Source of the DNA: Methylovulum sp.
GTDB taxonomy: Bacteria; Pseudomonadota; Gammaproteobacteria; Methylococcales; Methylomonadaceae
Assembly (NCBI GenBank): GCA_028712695.1
Contig: JAQTQZ010000021.1
Location: forward strand, 1 to 57,171
Direction: 5' to 3'
Length of the DNA stretch: 57,171 bases
A program made the translations under genes and the position numbers. Of this stretch, positions 34,455 through 42,974 are shown in pieces (position 1 is the first letter of the stretch; every line of letters begins with the position of its first letter). A model generated the notes under the pieces. The model did no database searches. It was not told the origin of the DNA and was given only the letters and a program-made list of their open reading frames with translations.

Positions 34455-36287
34455 ATGCAAAAAGTTTATCTTACCGATGTCATCCTGCGCGACGCCCACC
34501 AATCGCTGATCGCCACTCGCTTGCGTACCGAAGACATGCTGCCCGGCTGCACCCTGCTGGACGGCATAGGCTATTGGTCGCTGGAATGCTGGGGCGGCGC
34601 GACCTTTGACGCCTGCCTGCGGTTTTTAAAAGAAGACCCCTGGGAACGCTTGAGCCAACTGAAAGCGGCCTTGCCCAACACGCCGCTGCAAATGCTAGTG
34701 CGCGGGCAAAATTTGCTGGGCTACCGCCATTATGCCGATGACGTGGTGCGGGCGTTTATCCTGAAAGCTGCCGCAAACGGCATGGACGTGTTCCGCATTT
34801 TCGACGCGCTCAACGACGTCCGCAATTTGAAAACCGCGATCAAGGCCGCCAAGGACAGCGGCAAACACGCGCAAGGCACCATTTGCTACACCACAGGCCC
34901 GGTGCATAACGTTAAAAACTTCGTCAAGCTCGGTAAAAACCTCGCCAAACTCGGCTGCGATTCCATCGCCATCAAAGACATGGCGGGCTTGCTGACGCCT
35001 TACGCCGCCAGCGAACTGGTCAAGGCCCTGCAAGACGCCGTCGATTTACCGCTGCATCTGCACACCCACGCCACCTCTGGCTTGGCAGAAATGTGCCAGT
35101 TGAAAGCCATCGAAGCCGGTTGCCGGCATGTCGACACCGCGCTGTCGTCCTGGGCGGGCGGCACCAGCCATCCGCCTACCGAAAGCCTGGTCACGGCGTT
35201 GCGTGGCACCGCTTACGATACCGGCCTGGATCTGGACAAGCTGCAAGCCGCCAACGATTACTTTGCCCAAGTACGCAAAAAATACCATCGTTTTGAAAGC
35301 GAATTCACCGGCATAGACACGCGGGTGCATGTCTTCCAGGTGCCGGGCGGCATGATTTCCAACCTGGCCAACCAGCTGAAAGAGCGTAACGCGCTGGACC
35401 GTATCGGCGAAGTCTACAAAGAAATCCCCGAAGTGCGCAAAGATTTGGGCTACCCGCCGTTGGTCACGCCCACCTCGCAAATCGTCGGCACGCAAGCGGT
35501 GCTGAACGTGCTGACTGGCAAGCGTTATGAAACCATCACCAACGAAGTCAAGCGCTACCTGCAAGGTGGCTACGGCAAAGCGCCCGCCCCCGTCAACAGC
35601 GAGTTGCAAAACCGCGCGATTGGCCAGGAAGAGCGCATCGAATGCCGCCCCGCCGATTTGCTGAAACCGGAATTCGAGCATTTGCGCCAGGAAATCGGCC
35701 ATCTCGCGCTAAATGACGAAGATGTGTTGAGCTATGCCATGTTCCCTGAAGTCGGCAGGCAATTTCTGGAACAACGCTCCATTGATGCGCTAGTGCCGGA
35801 GCCGTTGGAACTTGAAGCAGCTCCCACCGATAACGGTGTCAAAAAAGCCCCGACCGAATTTAACGTGGCGCTGCATGGCGAGTCCTACCACATCAAAGTC
35901 ACCGGCGCCGGGCCCAAAAACCAAAGCCTGCGGCATTTTTATTTCACCGTTGACGGCATACCCGAAGACATAGTGGTCGAAACGTTGGATGAAATTGTTC
36001 TGGAAGGCGGCGCCCACGGCGCGGTCAAAAGCGCCATCGCCAGCAAACGCCCGCGCCCGTCCGCGCCAGGCGATGTGGTCGCCAGCATGCCTTGCAACAT
36101 CTTGGACGTGCTGGTCAAAGAAGGCCAACCGGTACTGGCCGGTGCAGGCGTGCTGATCACCGAAGCCATGAAAATGGAAACTGAAATCACCGCGCCGATA
36201 ACCGGAGTGGTCAAGGCCGTTTATGTCACTAAAGGCGATTCGGTTAATCCTGATGAGGTGTTGATTGAGATTGCCGAGGTAAGTTAA
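34455..36287 (+). CDS. pycB: Pyruvate carboxylase subunit B (carboxyltransferase and biotin carrier)
   Basis: A 610-residue protein. The carboxyltransferase barrel begins RDAHQSLIATRLRTEDML and contains the metal-binding HLHTHATSG; the conserved C-terminal domain follows, and the biotinyl domain ends with EAMKMETEI, biotinyl Lys573. It takes CO2 from carboxybiotin to pyruvate. The same sequence layout occurs in oxaloacetate decarboxylase alpha, but no beta or gamma sodium-pump subunits are near, which favours pyruvate carboxylase. It starts 13 bases after pycA (AAGGA site). The GC-rich composition is shared with pycA and fades at the last codons. Confidence 0.92.
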   Translation: MQKVYLTDVILRDAHQSLIATRLRTEDMLPGCTLLDGIGYWSLECWGGATFDACLRFLKEDPWERLSQLKAALPNTPLQMLVRGQNLLGYRHYADDVVRAFILKAAANGMDVFRIFDALNDVRNLKTAIKAAKDSGKHAQGTICYTTGPVHNVKNFVKLGKNLAKLGCDSIAIKDMAGLLTPYAASELVKALQDAVDLPLHLHTHATSGLAEMCQLKAIEAGCRHVDTALSSWAGGTSHPPTESLVTALRGTAYDTGLDLDKLQAANDYFAQVRKKYHRFESEFTGIDTRVHVFQVPGGMISNLANQLKERNALDRIGEVYKEIPEVRKDLGYPPLVTPTSQIVGTQAVLNVLTGKRYETITNEVKRYLQGGYGKAPAPVNSELQNRAIGQEERIECRPADLLKPEFEHLRQEIGHLALNDEDVLSYAMFPEVGRQFLEQRSIDALVPEPLELEAAPTDNGVKKAPTEFNVALHGESYHIKVTGAGPKNQSLRHFYFTVDGIPEDIVVETLDEIVLEGGAHGAVKSAIASKRPRPSAPGDVVASMPCNILDVLVKEGQPVLAGAGVLITEAMKMETEITAPITGVVKAVYVTKGDSVNPDEVLIEIAEVS

Positions 36288-36562
36288 ACGACGGGGAATA
36301 GGAATGTAGAAACCGCAAGGCCATGGGCAGCGTAATATTTCCGTTGGGTTGTGCGTCCAGGCTATGGTTTTAAATGGCTTGGACTTTGCCAATCGGGCTT
36401 TATACCTTATGCCTGATTTTTTCAAGGATAAATCGGTCGTCTGCTGCTCACTCAAACGTGGGTATTCAGAGGACAAATATATCCTCTTGCCTATAGAATC
36501 AACACTATTAAATTGCGAGGCTAAATATATAGCCGTCCAATAACAATAAAGGATAAGCAATC

Positions 36563-37984
36563 ATGGCACACCTTACTTTTTTAGGCGCGACAGGGCAGGT
36601 AACGGGTTCTTGTTATCTCTTAGAAACTCAGGCAGGGCGTATATTGCTTGATTGCGGGATGTTTCAGGGCTCAAAAGAAACAGAGAAGCAAAACGAAGCC
36701 GATTTTCCCTTTGATCCGAGCAGTATTGATGCTGTGGTCTTGTCCCATGCCCATCTTGACCACTGCGGACGATTGCCCAAACTGGTGAAAGACGGTTTTA
36801 GGGGGGCGATATTTTTGACTAAAGCGAGTTTTTCTTTACTGGAGTTGATGCTGACAGATGCCGTGCATTTGGCGCTACGGGATTTGGCATGGGAAAACAA
36901 ACGCCGCGAGCGGGCAGGTAAGCCGTTGCTGGAACCGCTTTATGACCTTGATGACGTGGCAACCGTATTGACGCTTAGACAGCCCGTTGCATATAACGAG
37001 AACAGGGAAATATTGGCAGGGCTTAGCGTCTCGTTCCATGAGGCAGGCCATATTTTGGGTTCGGCTATTGTGCGGCTACAAATCAATGAGCAAGGCAATG
37101 TCAAAACGTTAGTGTTCTCAGGTGACTTAGGCAATCCACAATCGCCGTTATTGCGGGACCCCAGCATTTTAACGGACGCCGATGTGTTGTTGCTGGAATC
37201 GACGTATGGTGACCGCGACCATAAGCCGCTGGTGGATACGCTGGAAGAGTTGCGCCAAACGCTCGCAGAAGCGGCGGAAAGCGGTGGCAATGTCATTATT
37301 CCGGCCTTTGCCGTGGGTCGGACCCAAGACCTGATTTATTGGTTGGGTAAGCTTCAACGTCAAGGCGGGCTACCGCAACGGCAGGTTTATCTGGATAGTC
37401 CGATGGCTATCCGTGCTAGTGAGATTTATGCTGAGAACACCCATTTGTTTAACATTGACGACCCCGAATTCACCAAGGTTGCCCCACAGGGTTGGCAGGC
37501 GTGGCTGCCGGGCTTGATTTATTCGCAAACGGCCGAAGAGTCAATGGCCATTAACCGTATTGTTGGCGGTGCGATTGTGATTGCCGGTAGCGGCATGTGC
37601 AATGGTGGCCGCATCCGCCACCATCTCAAATATAATCTATGGCGGCGCAATGCCCATATCATTATCACTGGCTTTCAGGCACAGGGCACTTTAGGGCGGA
37701 TTCTTGTGGAAGGGACTAAGAAGACGTTGAAAATTTTAGGTGTCCAAGTCAGCGTAGCAGCCAAAGTGCATACGTTGGGCGCATTAAGCGCTCATGCCGA
37801 CCAGAGCCAGCTGTTGCAATGGGCCGGTAATTTTAAAACACCTAAGCCCCGGTTGTATTTGATCCATGGTGAAAAGAATGCCGCACTGTCATTACAAACC
37901 TGCTTTCAGCGAACCGGTTGGAATGCCCATATTCCTAAGGTGGGTGATAGAATCGAAGTGGAAAATGAATTTGAACGGCAATGA
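36563..37984 (+). CDS. Beta-CASP metallo-beta-lactamase ribonuclease
   Basis: A 473-residue enzyme. The metal-binding HAHLDHCGRLP is at 62-72, with HEAGHILGSA, SGDLG and ESTYGDRDH next. The beta-CASP segment has AFAVGRTQ and GSGMCNGGRIRHHL, and LSAHADQSQ ends the catalytic core. These are the motifs of CPSF73-like RNases found widely in bacteria. Probable RNA processing or decay function in the cytoplasm. It is preceded by a moderate AAGGA site and stands alone. Confidence 0.92.
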   Translation: MAHLTFLGATGQVTGSCYLLETQAGRILLDCGMFQGSKETEKQNEADFPFDPSSIDAVVLSHAHLDHCGRLPKLVKDGFRGAIFLTKASFSLLELMLTDAVHLALRDLAWENKRRERAGKPLLEPLYDLDDVATVLTLRQPVAYNENREILAGLSVSFHEAGHILGSAIVRLQINEQGNVKTLVFSGDLGNPQSPLLRDPSILTDADVLLLESTYGDRDHKPLVDTLEELRQTLAEAAESGGNVIIPAFAVGRTQDLIYWLGKLQRQGGLPQRQVYLDSPMAIRASEIYAENTHLFNIDDPEFTKVAPQGWQAWLPGLIYSQTAEESMAINRIVGGAIVIAGSGMCNGGRIRHHLKYNLWRRNAHIIITGFQAQGTLGRILVEGTKKTLKILGVQVSVAAKVHTLGALSAHADQSQLLQWAGNFKTPKPRLYLIHGEKNAALSLQTCFQRTGWNAHIPKVGDRIEVENEFERQ

Positions 37985-38092
37985 TCTGAAACTCTGGACG
38001 GGCTGATTGCATTCATGGTTCAACACTTGCCACGCATGCAATTAACCTCTAGCGAATGTTCTGCGGGATGCAAGAGATGAAGTCCTGCCTGT

Positions 38093-39358
38093 TTACAGCA
38101 TAACCAGAAGATACAGGCCTAATCCCACCATAACCAATCCGCTCAGCAGTTTCAGCCAACGCCCTTCTTTTTCTTGTAGCCGGCGTTGGCTAAGCGTGAT
38201 GACGCCAATGCCCAGCACGACAAAATCATCCAGCATATAAGCCACGTTATAAAGCAATAGGTAACCGTAATAGCTCAACCCACTGGTTTGATGCAGCGTC
38301 AATATGCGGGTGTAAAGCGCCGGAAACCCAGAGGTGCATAAAAATTCCACAACTTGCACCAAAACAGCCAGCACCACCGTGCCAATTATTGCCCCCACAA
38401 GGTTTTCGGCTTGTAGGATACCTCTGATTCTGGCATAAATGCCGGGCTTGGCGGCGTGTGGGATAGACAATGAAACGCCCCAGCCGTAGCGCCAAAAATC
38501 TTTAAGATTGATAAGGCCAGCGAGTATCGCAATACTGGCGATGACAATTTCTGATATGCGCGACAAGCCTATCAGCAGGAATAGGTTGAGCCAGGCGGCC
38601 ATGAAAACAAAATAGGCGATGCCTTCGACAGCGATAAAAGTGCCTGCCACCACGAGCATCCGCATCCTGTCCTGCATGGGGGCCAGCAAAGAGATCATTA
38701 GGATTAGCACCCACATCGAGCAAGGATTGAAGCCATCCAACAGCCCCATTGCGACAGTAAAAAGCGGCAGGCCGATTTGATTAAGGGAAATCTGCTGGCC
38801 TAAAAAATTAAGGTCGAAGTCGCCCGGCGTCATTTTTGTTTTAGCAGTTTCTGCTGTGCAGGATGGTGACGGTACGGCTTCGCAGCTACCGCCTGAGCCG
38901 TCATCAGAAGGCATTTTTTCAGCACGGGCCTGCGCCAGTTCAGCCCTGATCAGCTTTCCTGTGGTCATTTCATCGGTATAACCGACCAGCAACTGCCCGT
39001 TTAGGTAAAAGGCCGGCACTTTGACCATGCCCGTATGCGTGTCTGTCGCCAGTTGCTTTAACCGCTGCAGTGCGGATGGGTCGCGGTAAATGTCGCGGAT
39101 GCGTATCCGTAGCGCCGGTTGTTCAAGGCTTAAGGAATGCAGGAAGGTTTCCGCTTTAGCACAATGTGGGCAACCTTCGCGGACAAACACTTCAATATCA
39201 TTGGTTTGACTTACAACGTTTGGGGGCGCCGCCGTTTGTGCAGGGATGCTTTCTGCCGCACTGGATAGGCCGGCAAAAACCAAAAAAAGGAGGGCTAAAA
39301 AAAACTTGGCAAAGCAAGGCAAGAATAGGTGATTGGATAATTTTGTAGTCATCGGCAT
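38093..39358 (-). CDS. Thioredoxin-fold/DsbD-like transmembrane fusion
   Basis: The 421-residue protein starts with a signal-anchor (about 13-35), then a glutaredoxin-like domain with active-site CPHC at 63-66 and cis-Pro near KVPAFYLNG. From about 185 on there are some six helices of the DsbD/CcdA kind with NPCSMWVL and VEFLCTSGFPALYT, whose Cys pair would carry electrons across the membrane. I infer that it passes reducing power to periplasmic partners. The start at 39358 has AAGGAG seven bases before it. Two Cys in SGGSCEAVPSPSC lie in the linker. Confidence 0.85.
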   Translation of the reverse strand: MPMTTKLSNHLFLPCFAKFFLALLFLVFAGLSSAAESIPAQTAAPPNVVSQTNDIEVFVREGCPHCAKAETFLHSLSLEQPALRIRIRDIYRDPSALQRLKQLATDTHTGMVKVPAFYLNGQLLVGYTDEMTTGKLIRAELAQARAEKMPSDDGSGGSCEAVPSPSCTAETAKTKMTPGDFDLNFLGQQISLNQIGLPLFTVAMGLLDGFNPCSMWVLILMISLLAPMQDRMRMLVVAGTFIAVEGIAYFVFMAAWLNLFLLIGLSRISEIVIASIAILAGLINLKDFWRYGWGVSLSIPHAAKPGIYARIRGILQAENLVGAIIGTVVLAVLVQVVEFLCTSGFPALYTRILTLHQTSGLSYYGYLLLYNVAYMLDDFVVLGIGVITLSQRRLQEKEGRWLKLLSGLVMVGLGLYLLVML

Positions 39359-39514
39359 TTAATTTCTCCTTAACAAACGTGCGGACTTTGCCGTTTATAT
39401 GCCAGCTTTTTTACCCAAGGCGCTGTCAACTTTTGGCAAATGGATTCTGATTTGGTAGTGACTGACAATCCTAAGCTAATTTATTATAGGCATAAATCCA
39501 TTTTTAGCTGTGGC

Positions 39515-39537
39515 TTGGACTTTGTCCCCTAGTCCAA
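39515..39537. repeat. Inverted repeat at the left edge of the IS graveyard
   Basis: TTGGACT and AGTCCAA flank a 9-base spacer. It lies where the IS3-like remnant ends, so it may be part of the old element's end or a terminator-like hairpin. Confidence 0.35.
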
Positions 39538-40016
39538 ATCCACATAACCGCGGTTAAGCCTCTGGCCGCCTTGTCCGCTTCCAGCAATACCGGATTTTCC
39601 AGCCAGTCTGTGCATGGCTTTGATGAGCAGTTCTATCGTGCAGCCGCCAGCCGAGCGTTCGGCGGACGCATTGGACAATAATTCAAACGCCTGTTCCACT
39701 TTCAAATCCGGCAAACCAGCACCTGCAACCGTACACTTCCCAGTACTTTTTCGGGGCGATGCCCGCCAATTGGCACTGTGCCGCCACGGATAGCCCATTA
39801 CCGGCACCGATCCAGCCTTGCCGTTGGTTTAGCGGCCACCCCCGGGCTTTTTTAGTGCCCCGTGTGGGTATTAAGCCCGTCCAGTTCCATGTTGAGCTGG
39901 CCTATCTTGGTGTACAGGTGTTCCGGGTCGCCCTGCGGTTCAATAGGCTTTGGCCCACGCTTCACGTCAAACAGCTGGCCGGCATTTCCCAACAACGCCT
40001 TTTTCCAATTTAGGAT
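39538..40016 (-). pseudogene. IS3-family transposase remnant (OrfA and OrfB pieces)
   Basis: On the minus strand 40010-39852 reads NWKKALLGNAGQLF ... DPEHLYTKIGQLNMELD, the C-terminal part of an IS3-family OrfA (helix-turn-helix end plus leucine-zipper region). About 50 bases later another frame (39802-39728) reads LSVAAQCQLAGIAPKKYW, which matches the start of OrfB. Stops and frameshifts interrupt both, and the DDE catalytic core is not found. The element is long dead. Confidence 0.65.
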
Positions 40017-40141
40017 GGACACCATCTTAGACTACTGTCTGTTTTTTTTGTCCACTATACTTTCGGTGAAGACCAAAGCGGCATACGCAAAGCTGCTGGT
40101 TGGGATGATTCGCTTTTAACTGAGGTTTTGGTCCAGGTATT

Positions 40142-40560
40142 TTAGTGAGGTGGCCCTGTCAATAGGCACTGCCGGACTCCGATACGCCCATGACCTTTAT
40201 CAATGGTTTCTGCGTGATTCATCTGTGCTAACGATGCGGGGGCGGGTTGTTCAAAATGCAGGCGTACATCATCGTGCAGGCCGCTTTGATTGCCTGTGGG
40301 CACCAACAGGTAATCCCCGCCTTTAGCGACGATTTTCTCAGCAATGGCTTTTTGGCAGCCCATCGCGTCAATGGTGACAATGGCTCCGCAGACATCCAAC
40401 CATTCCAATAGCTCAGGAATGGCGGTGATCTCGTTGGATTTCTCACTGGTTTTAATTTGCCCTTCATGCCCTGCGGGTACAACGTCAGCAGTAGCATTTC
40501 CGGCATCGAATGCAATTTTTTCGTTCAATCCGAGGATCGTCGAGCTGTCCAAAAATATCT
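40142..40560 (-). pseudogene. ISAs1-family (DDE) transposase fragment
   Basis: The frame holds IKTSEKSNEITAIPELLEWL, IVTIDAMGCQKAIAEKI, GGDYLLVPTGNQ and DKGHGRIGVRQC, all family landmarks including the central Asp of the DDE triad in TIDAMG. The N-terminal third is missing or scrambled and the C-terminal part stops soon after GRI. Full-length members are about 370 residues. It is a fragment without clear inverted repeats. Confidence 0.82.
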
Positions 40561-40827
40561 AAAGGATCCATTTCTCCCTCGTCCTTGATCATTATTTATC
40601 CCGCTATTATCCTAAACCCTGTTGGTTTGGTTGCTATTTTTAATGAGGTGGCTTTAAGAGTTTAGTGCGGATGAAATTGCCGGTGCGGATTTGGTAAACG
40701 TTAAGCGGTGTTGGGGGATAGCTTTCCCCTGTGTTACGAGGACAGTTGATATTATCCGTTGTTATATTTTTTGATAATGGCTTAGGTGCTAGAATGCCGG
40801 ACGTTTTCAACTACCAAGCGACAAGTC

Positions 40828-41895
40828 ATGGCAAATAATCTGGAAGTTCGGGCGCGTTTCATTGGCGTTCTTGTTTTATTGTTGCTAGGTGCCTGGGTTT
40901 TGCACGGATTTCTCCCGCTATTGGCGTGGGCTGTGGTGCTTGCTATTGCGACTTGGCCTGTTTACCAGCGCCTGTTAATTACTAAGGAGCTGCATGGTAA
41001 AGTGACGTGGGGTGCCGTGGTGCTTACTTTGCTGATTGGTGCGGTCATCTTGGCACCGCTGGGTTATGGCTTAGTCCGGTTGCTTGATGAGGCGCAATCA
41101 CTGGGGCAGTTTTTGACGGATGCGCAAAATATCGGTATTGCACCGCCTGAGTGGCTGGAGAGATTGCCGATGATTGGCCAGTGGGCTAAAGAGAGTTGGA
41201 TTAAAGAGTTGGGGAGTGCGGAAGCGGCAAAAGCCTCGTTACATTGGCCGGGAACTGGCGGTGCAGTTACCTATACTAAAGATTTTGCCGGGCAACTTTT
41301 ACATCGGTTCATTAGTTTTTTAATGATTTTATTGATGCTGTTGTTTGTTTACCAGCATGGTGACGGTTTAGGGCGGCAAGTGTTGGCAAGTTGCCGCAAA
41401 CTGTTTGGTGAAGAGGTGGGTACCCGTTATGCGCTGCATGCTGCATCAGCGGTACGTGGTACGGTCAATGGAATGTTGCTGATCGGTTTAGGTAAAGGCT
41501 TGTTGATGGGCGTGGGTTACGCGTTTGCAGGCTTAAGCCATCCTGCTATATTGGGCGCCCTGACAGGGATTTTTGCAATGATTCCGTTTGCGGCAAAGCT
41601 TATTTTTGGCGCCTGCTCGCTGGTGCTGGCGGCTGAAGGGCATTTAATGGCGGCAAGCGGGCTGTTTGTCTACGGGATGGTTTTAACTTTGATAGCGGAT
41701 AATTATGTGCGCCCTGCATTAATCGGCGGTGCTGTTAAACTCCCTTTTCTTTGGACGCTATTAGGCATTTTTGGTGGTATGGAAACATTTGGCTTGCTAG
41801 GGCTGTTTTTGGGCCCCACGCTGATGGCCTTGTTGATGTCAATTTGGCGTGATTGGATTGAGGATATAAATGCCCCCCGTCCGCATCCGAAATAA
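40828..41895 (+). CDS. AI-2E family transporter (PerM/YdiK-like)
   Basis: A 355-residue membrane protein with about eight helices in the AI-2E pattern: two N-terminal helices (LVLLLLGAWVLHGFLPLLAWAVV), a soluble insert with the repeated amphipathic WLERLPMIGQWAKES stretch, then a conserved Gly-rich C-terminal half (RGTVNGMLLIGLGKGLLMG, ETFGLLGLFLGP). Members export small molecules or, in some cases, act as Na+/H+ antiporters; the substrate is unknown here. I use the ATG at 40828, though an earlier in-frame ATG at 40786 exists. Confidence 0.88.
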   Translation: MANNLEVRARFIGVLVLLLLGAWVLHGFLPLLAWAVVLAIATWPVYQRLLITKELHGKVTWGAVVLTLLIGAVILAPLGYGLVRLLDEAQSLGQFLTDAQNIGIAPPEWLERLPMIGQWAKESWIKELGSAEAAKASLHWPGTGGAVTYTKDFAGQLLHRFISFLMILLMLLFVYQHGDGLGRQVLASCRKLFGEEVGTRYALHAASAVRGTVNGMLLIGLGKGLLMGVGYAFAGLSHPAILGALTGIFAMIPFAAKLIFGACSLVLAAEGHLMAASGLFVYGMVLTLIADNYVRPALIGGAVKLPFLWTLLGIFGGMETFGLLGLFLGPTLMALLMSIWRDWIEDINAPRPHPK

Positions 41896-41967
41896 CTTGG
41901 TTTTTTAATACTTTGTAATAATGCTTTCACTGTAAACTTAATCCATATTAATTAAAGGATATTCAAA

Positions 41968-42810
41968 ATGAAAAAAATAGTCATGATAGCGGTAAGTTCG
42001 GCTCTTTTGGCAGCGTGTGCGACTGACCCTTACACAGGGCAATCGACTGTCAGCAATATGGGTAAAGGTGCCGGCATAGGTGCAGTGGTTGGCGCGGGTG
42101 CGGGCACTTTATTTGGCGGTAACGATCTTAAAAACGCCGGTTTGGGCGCATTGGCGGGTGGTGCGGTTGGTGCGGCAATCGGTGCGTATATGGACAGCCA
42201 GCAACAGGAAATGCAGCAATCGTTGCAAGGCACGGGCATTGAAGTGCAACGGACGGCCGAAAATACGCTTAATTTAACGATGCCGAGCAGCATCACGTTT
42301 GGCTTTGATTCGGCGACATTAACGCCACAGGCACAAACGGCGCTGGATTCGGTTGCTAATGTGTTAAACCAATATCCCGATTCTAAAATCACCATAACCG
42401 GGCATACTGATGATACCGGATCTGATAGCTATAATCAGAAACTGTCTGAGGAGCGCGCGGCCAGTGTATCAAGCTATTTATCCCAACATAATGTTAATTA
42501 CTCCCGTTTGTCTACCCAAGGTATGGGGGAAACAATGCCGAAAGTGCCCAATACTAGCGAAGTAAACCGTGCCCAGAACCGCCGGGTAGAACTCGCAATT
42601 ATTGCCAATAATAATGCGGGCAGTCAGCAGCAACAGGGTAATCCGCAACAACAAGGCTATCCACAACAACAAGGTTACCCACAACAACAAGGCTATCCGC
42701 AGCAGGGTAATTATCTTCAGCAACAACAAAATAATACCCAAAAACAACTTCGCCAACAAAAACGTAAGCTTCAGCAGCAGCAACAACAATACCAATATAA
42801 ATACCAATAG
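41968..42810 (+). CDS. OmpA-family lipoprotein with Gln-rich repeat tail
   Basis: A 280-residue outer-membrane lipoprotein. The lipobox LLAAC gives lipid-modified Cys17, and a glycine-zipper segment (GIGAVVGAGAGTLFGG, GALAGGAVGAAIGAY) covers 36-75. The OmpA peptidoglycan-binding domain spans about 108-210 (ITFGFDSATLT, ITGHTDDTGSDSYN, LSEERAASVSSYL, NRAQNRRVELAI). After residue 213 comes an unusual tail of PQQQGY repeats and poly-Gln ending YQYKYQ. The AAAGGA ribosome site and AT-rich leader suggest good expression. Confidence 0.92.
   Translation: MKKIVMIAVSSALLAACATDPYTGQSTVSNMGKGAGIGAVVGAGAGTLFGGNDLKNAGLGALAGGAVGAAIGAYMDSQQQEMQQSLQGTGIEVQRTAENTLNLTMPSSITFGFDSATLTPQAQTALDSVANVLNQYPDSKITITGHTDDTGSDSYNQKLSEERAASVSSYLSQHNVNYSRLSTQGMGETMPKVPNTSEVNRAQNRRVELAIIANNNAGSQQQQGNPQQQGYPQQQGYPQQQGYPQQGNYLQQQQNNTQKQLRQQKRKLQQQQQQYQYKYQ
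42643..42714 (+). repeat. 18-bp tandem repeat coding for PQQQGY
   Basis: Three in-frame copies of CCRCAACAACAAGGYTAY (42643-42660, 42661-42678, 42679-42696) and a degenerate fourth to 42714. Unit length is a multiple of three, so copy changes would lengthen or shorten the tail without breaking the frame. Confidence 0.9.
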
Positions 42811-42974
42811 TTGGCAGGGCACAGCCACTGTCAAAGTTAATGGAGGCGGCGGCCAGTCCATGGGCGCTGCTGCTAAATTTTATAGCGTTAGGTGACGGTC
42901 ATGGATGATGATTGCCCAAGTTGCCTAATGCGCCAAGCGCCAGGCTCGAAATGGTCCAGACCCAGAGGGATGCT

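Larger units (their letters stand above)
39359..40827. other. IS graveyard between the redox fusion and the AI-2E permease
   Basis: Nearly 1.5 kb with no intact gene. It contains the IS3-like remnant, the ISAs1 fragment and about 260 bases (40561-40827) that hold the promoter region of the next gene. The stretch 40056-40119, reading KTKAAYAKLLVGMIRF on the plus strand, looks protein-like and may be a third remnant, unidentified. Confidence 0.6.

Noticed and set aside
35046-35702. A 218-codon open frame antisense to pycB
   Set aside because: It mirrors a GC-rich, strongly biased coding gene, which makes long antisense open frames common. The plus-strand protein is unambiguous.
34455-36287. 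Oxaloacetate decarboxylase alpha subunit (oadA)
   Set aside because: The subunit layout is the same, but the adjacent biotin carboxylase and absence of beta and gamma membrane subunits make pyruvate carboxylase B the better call.
36349-36543. A 64-codon ORF between pycB and the beta-CASP gene
   Set aside because: No ribosome site and no recognisable features; the spacer more likely holds a promoter.
42643-42714. Possible CRISPR-like array
   Set aside because: The repeats are contiguous 18-bp coding units with no spacers; no array was found elsewhere in the window.
42602-42895. A second frame running through the Gln-rich repeats
   Set aside because: Repeat sequence opens every frame; the +1 frame is explained by the lipoprotein coding repeat.
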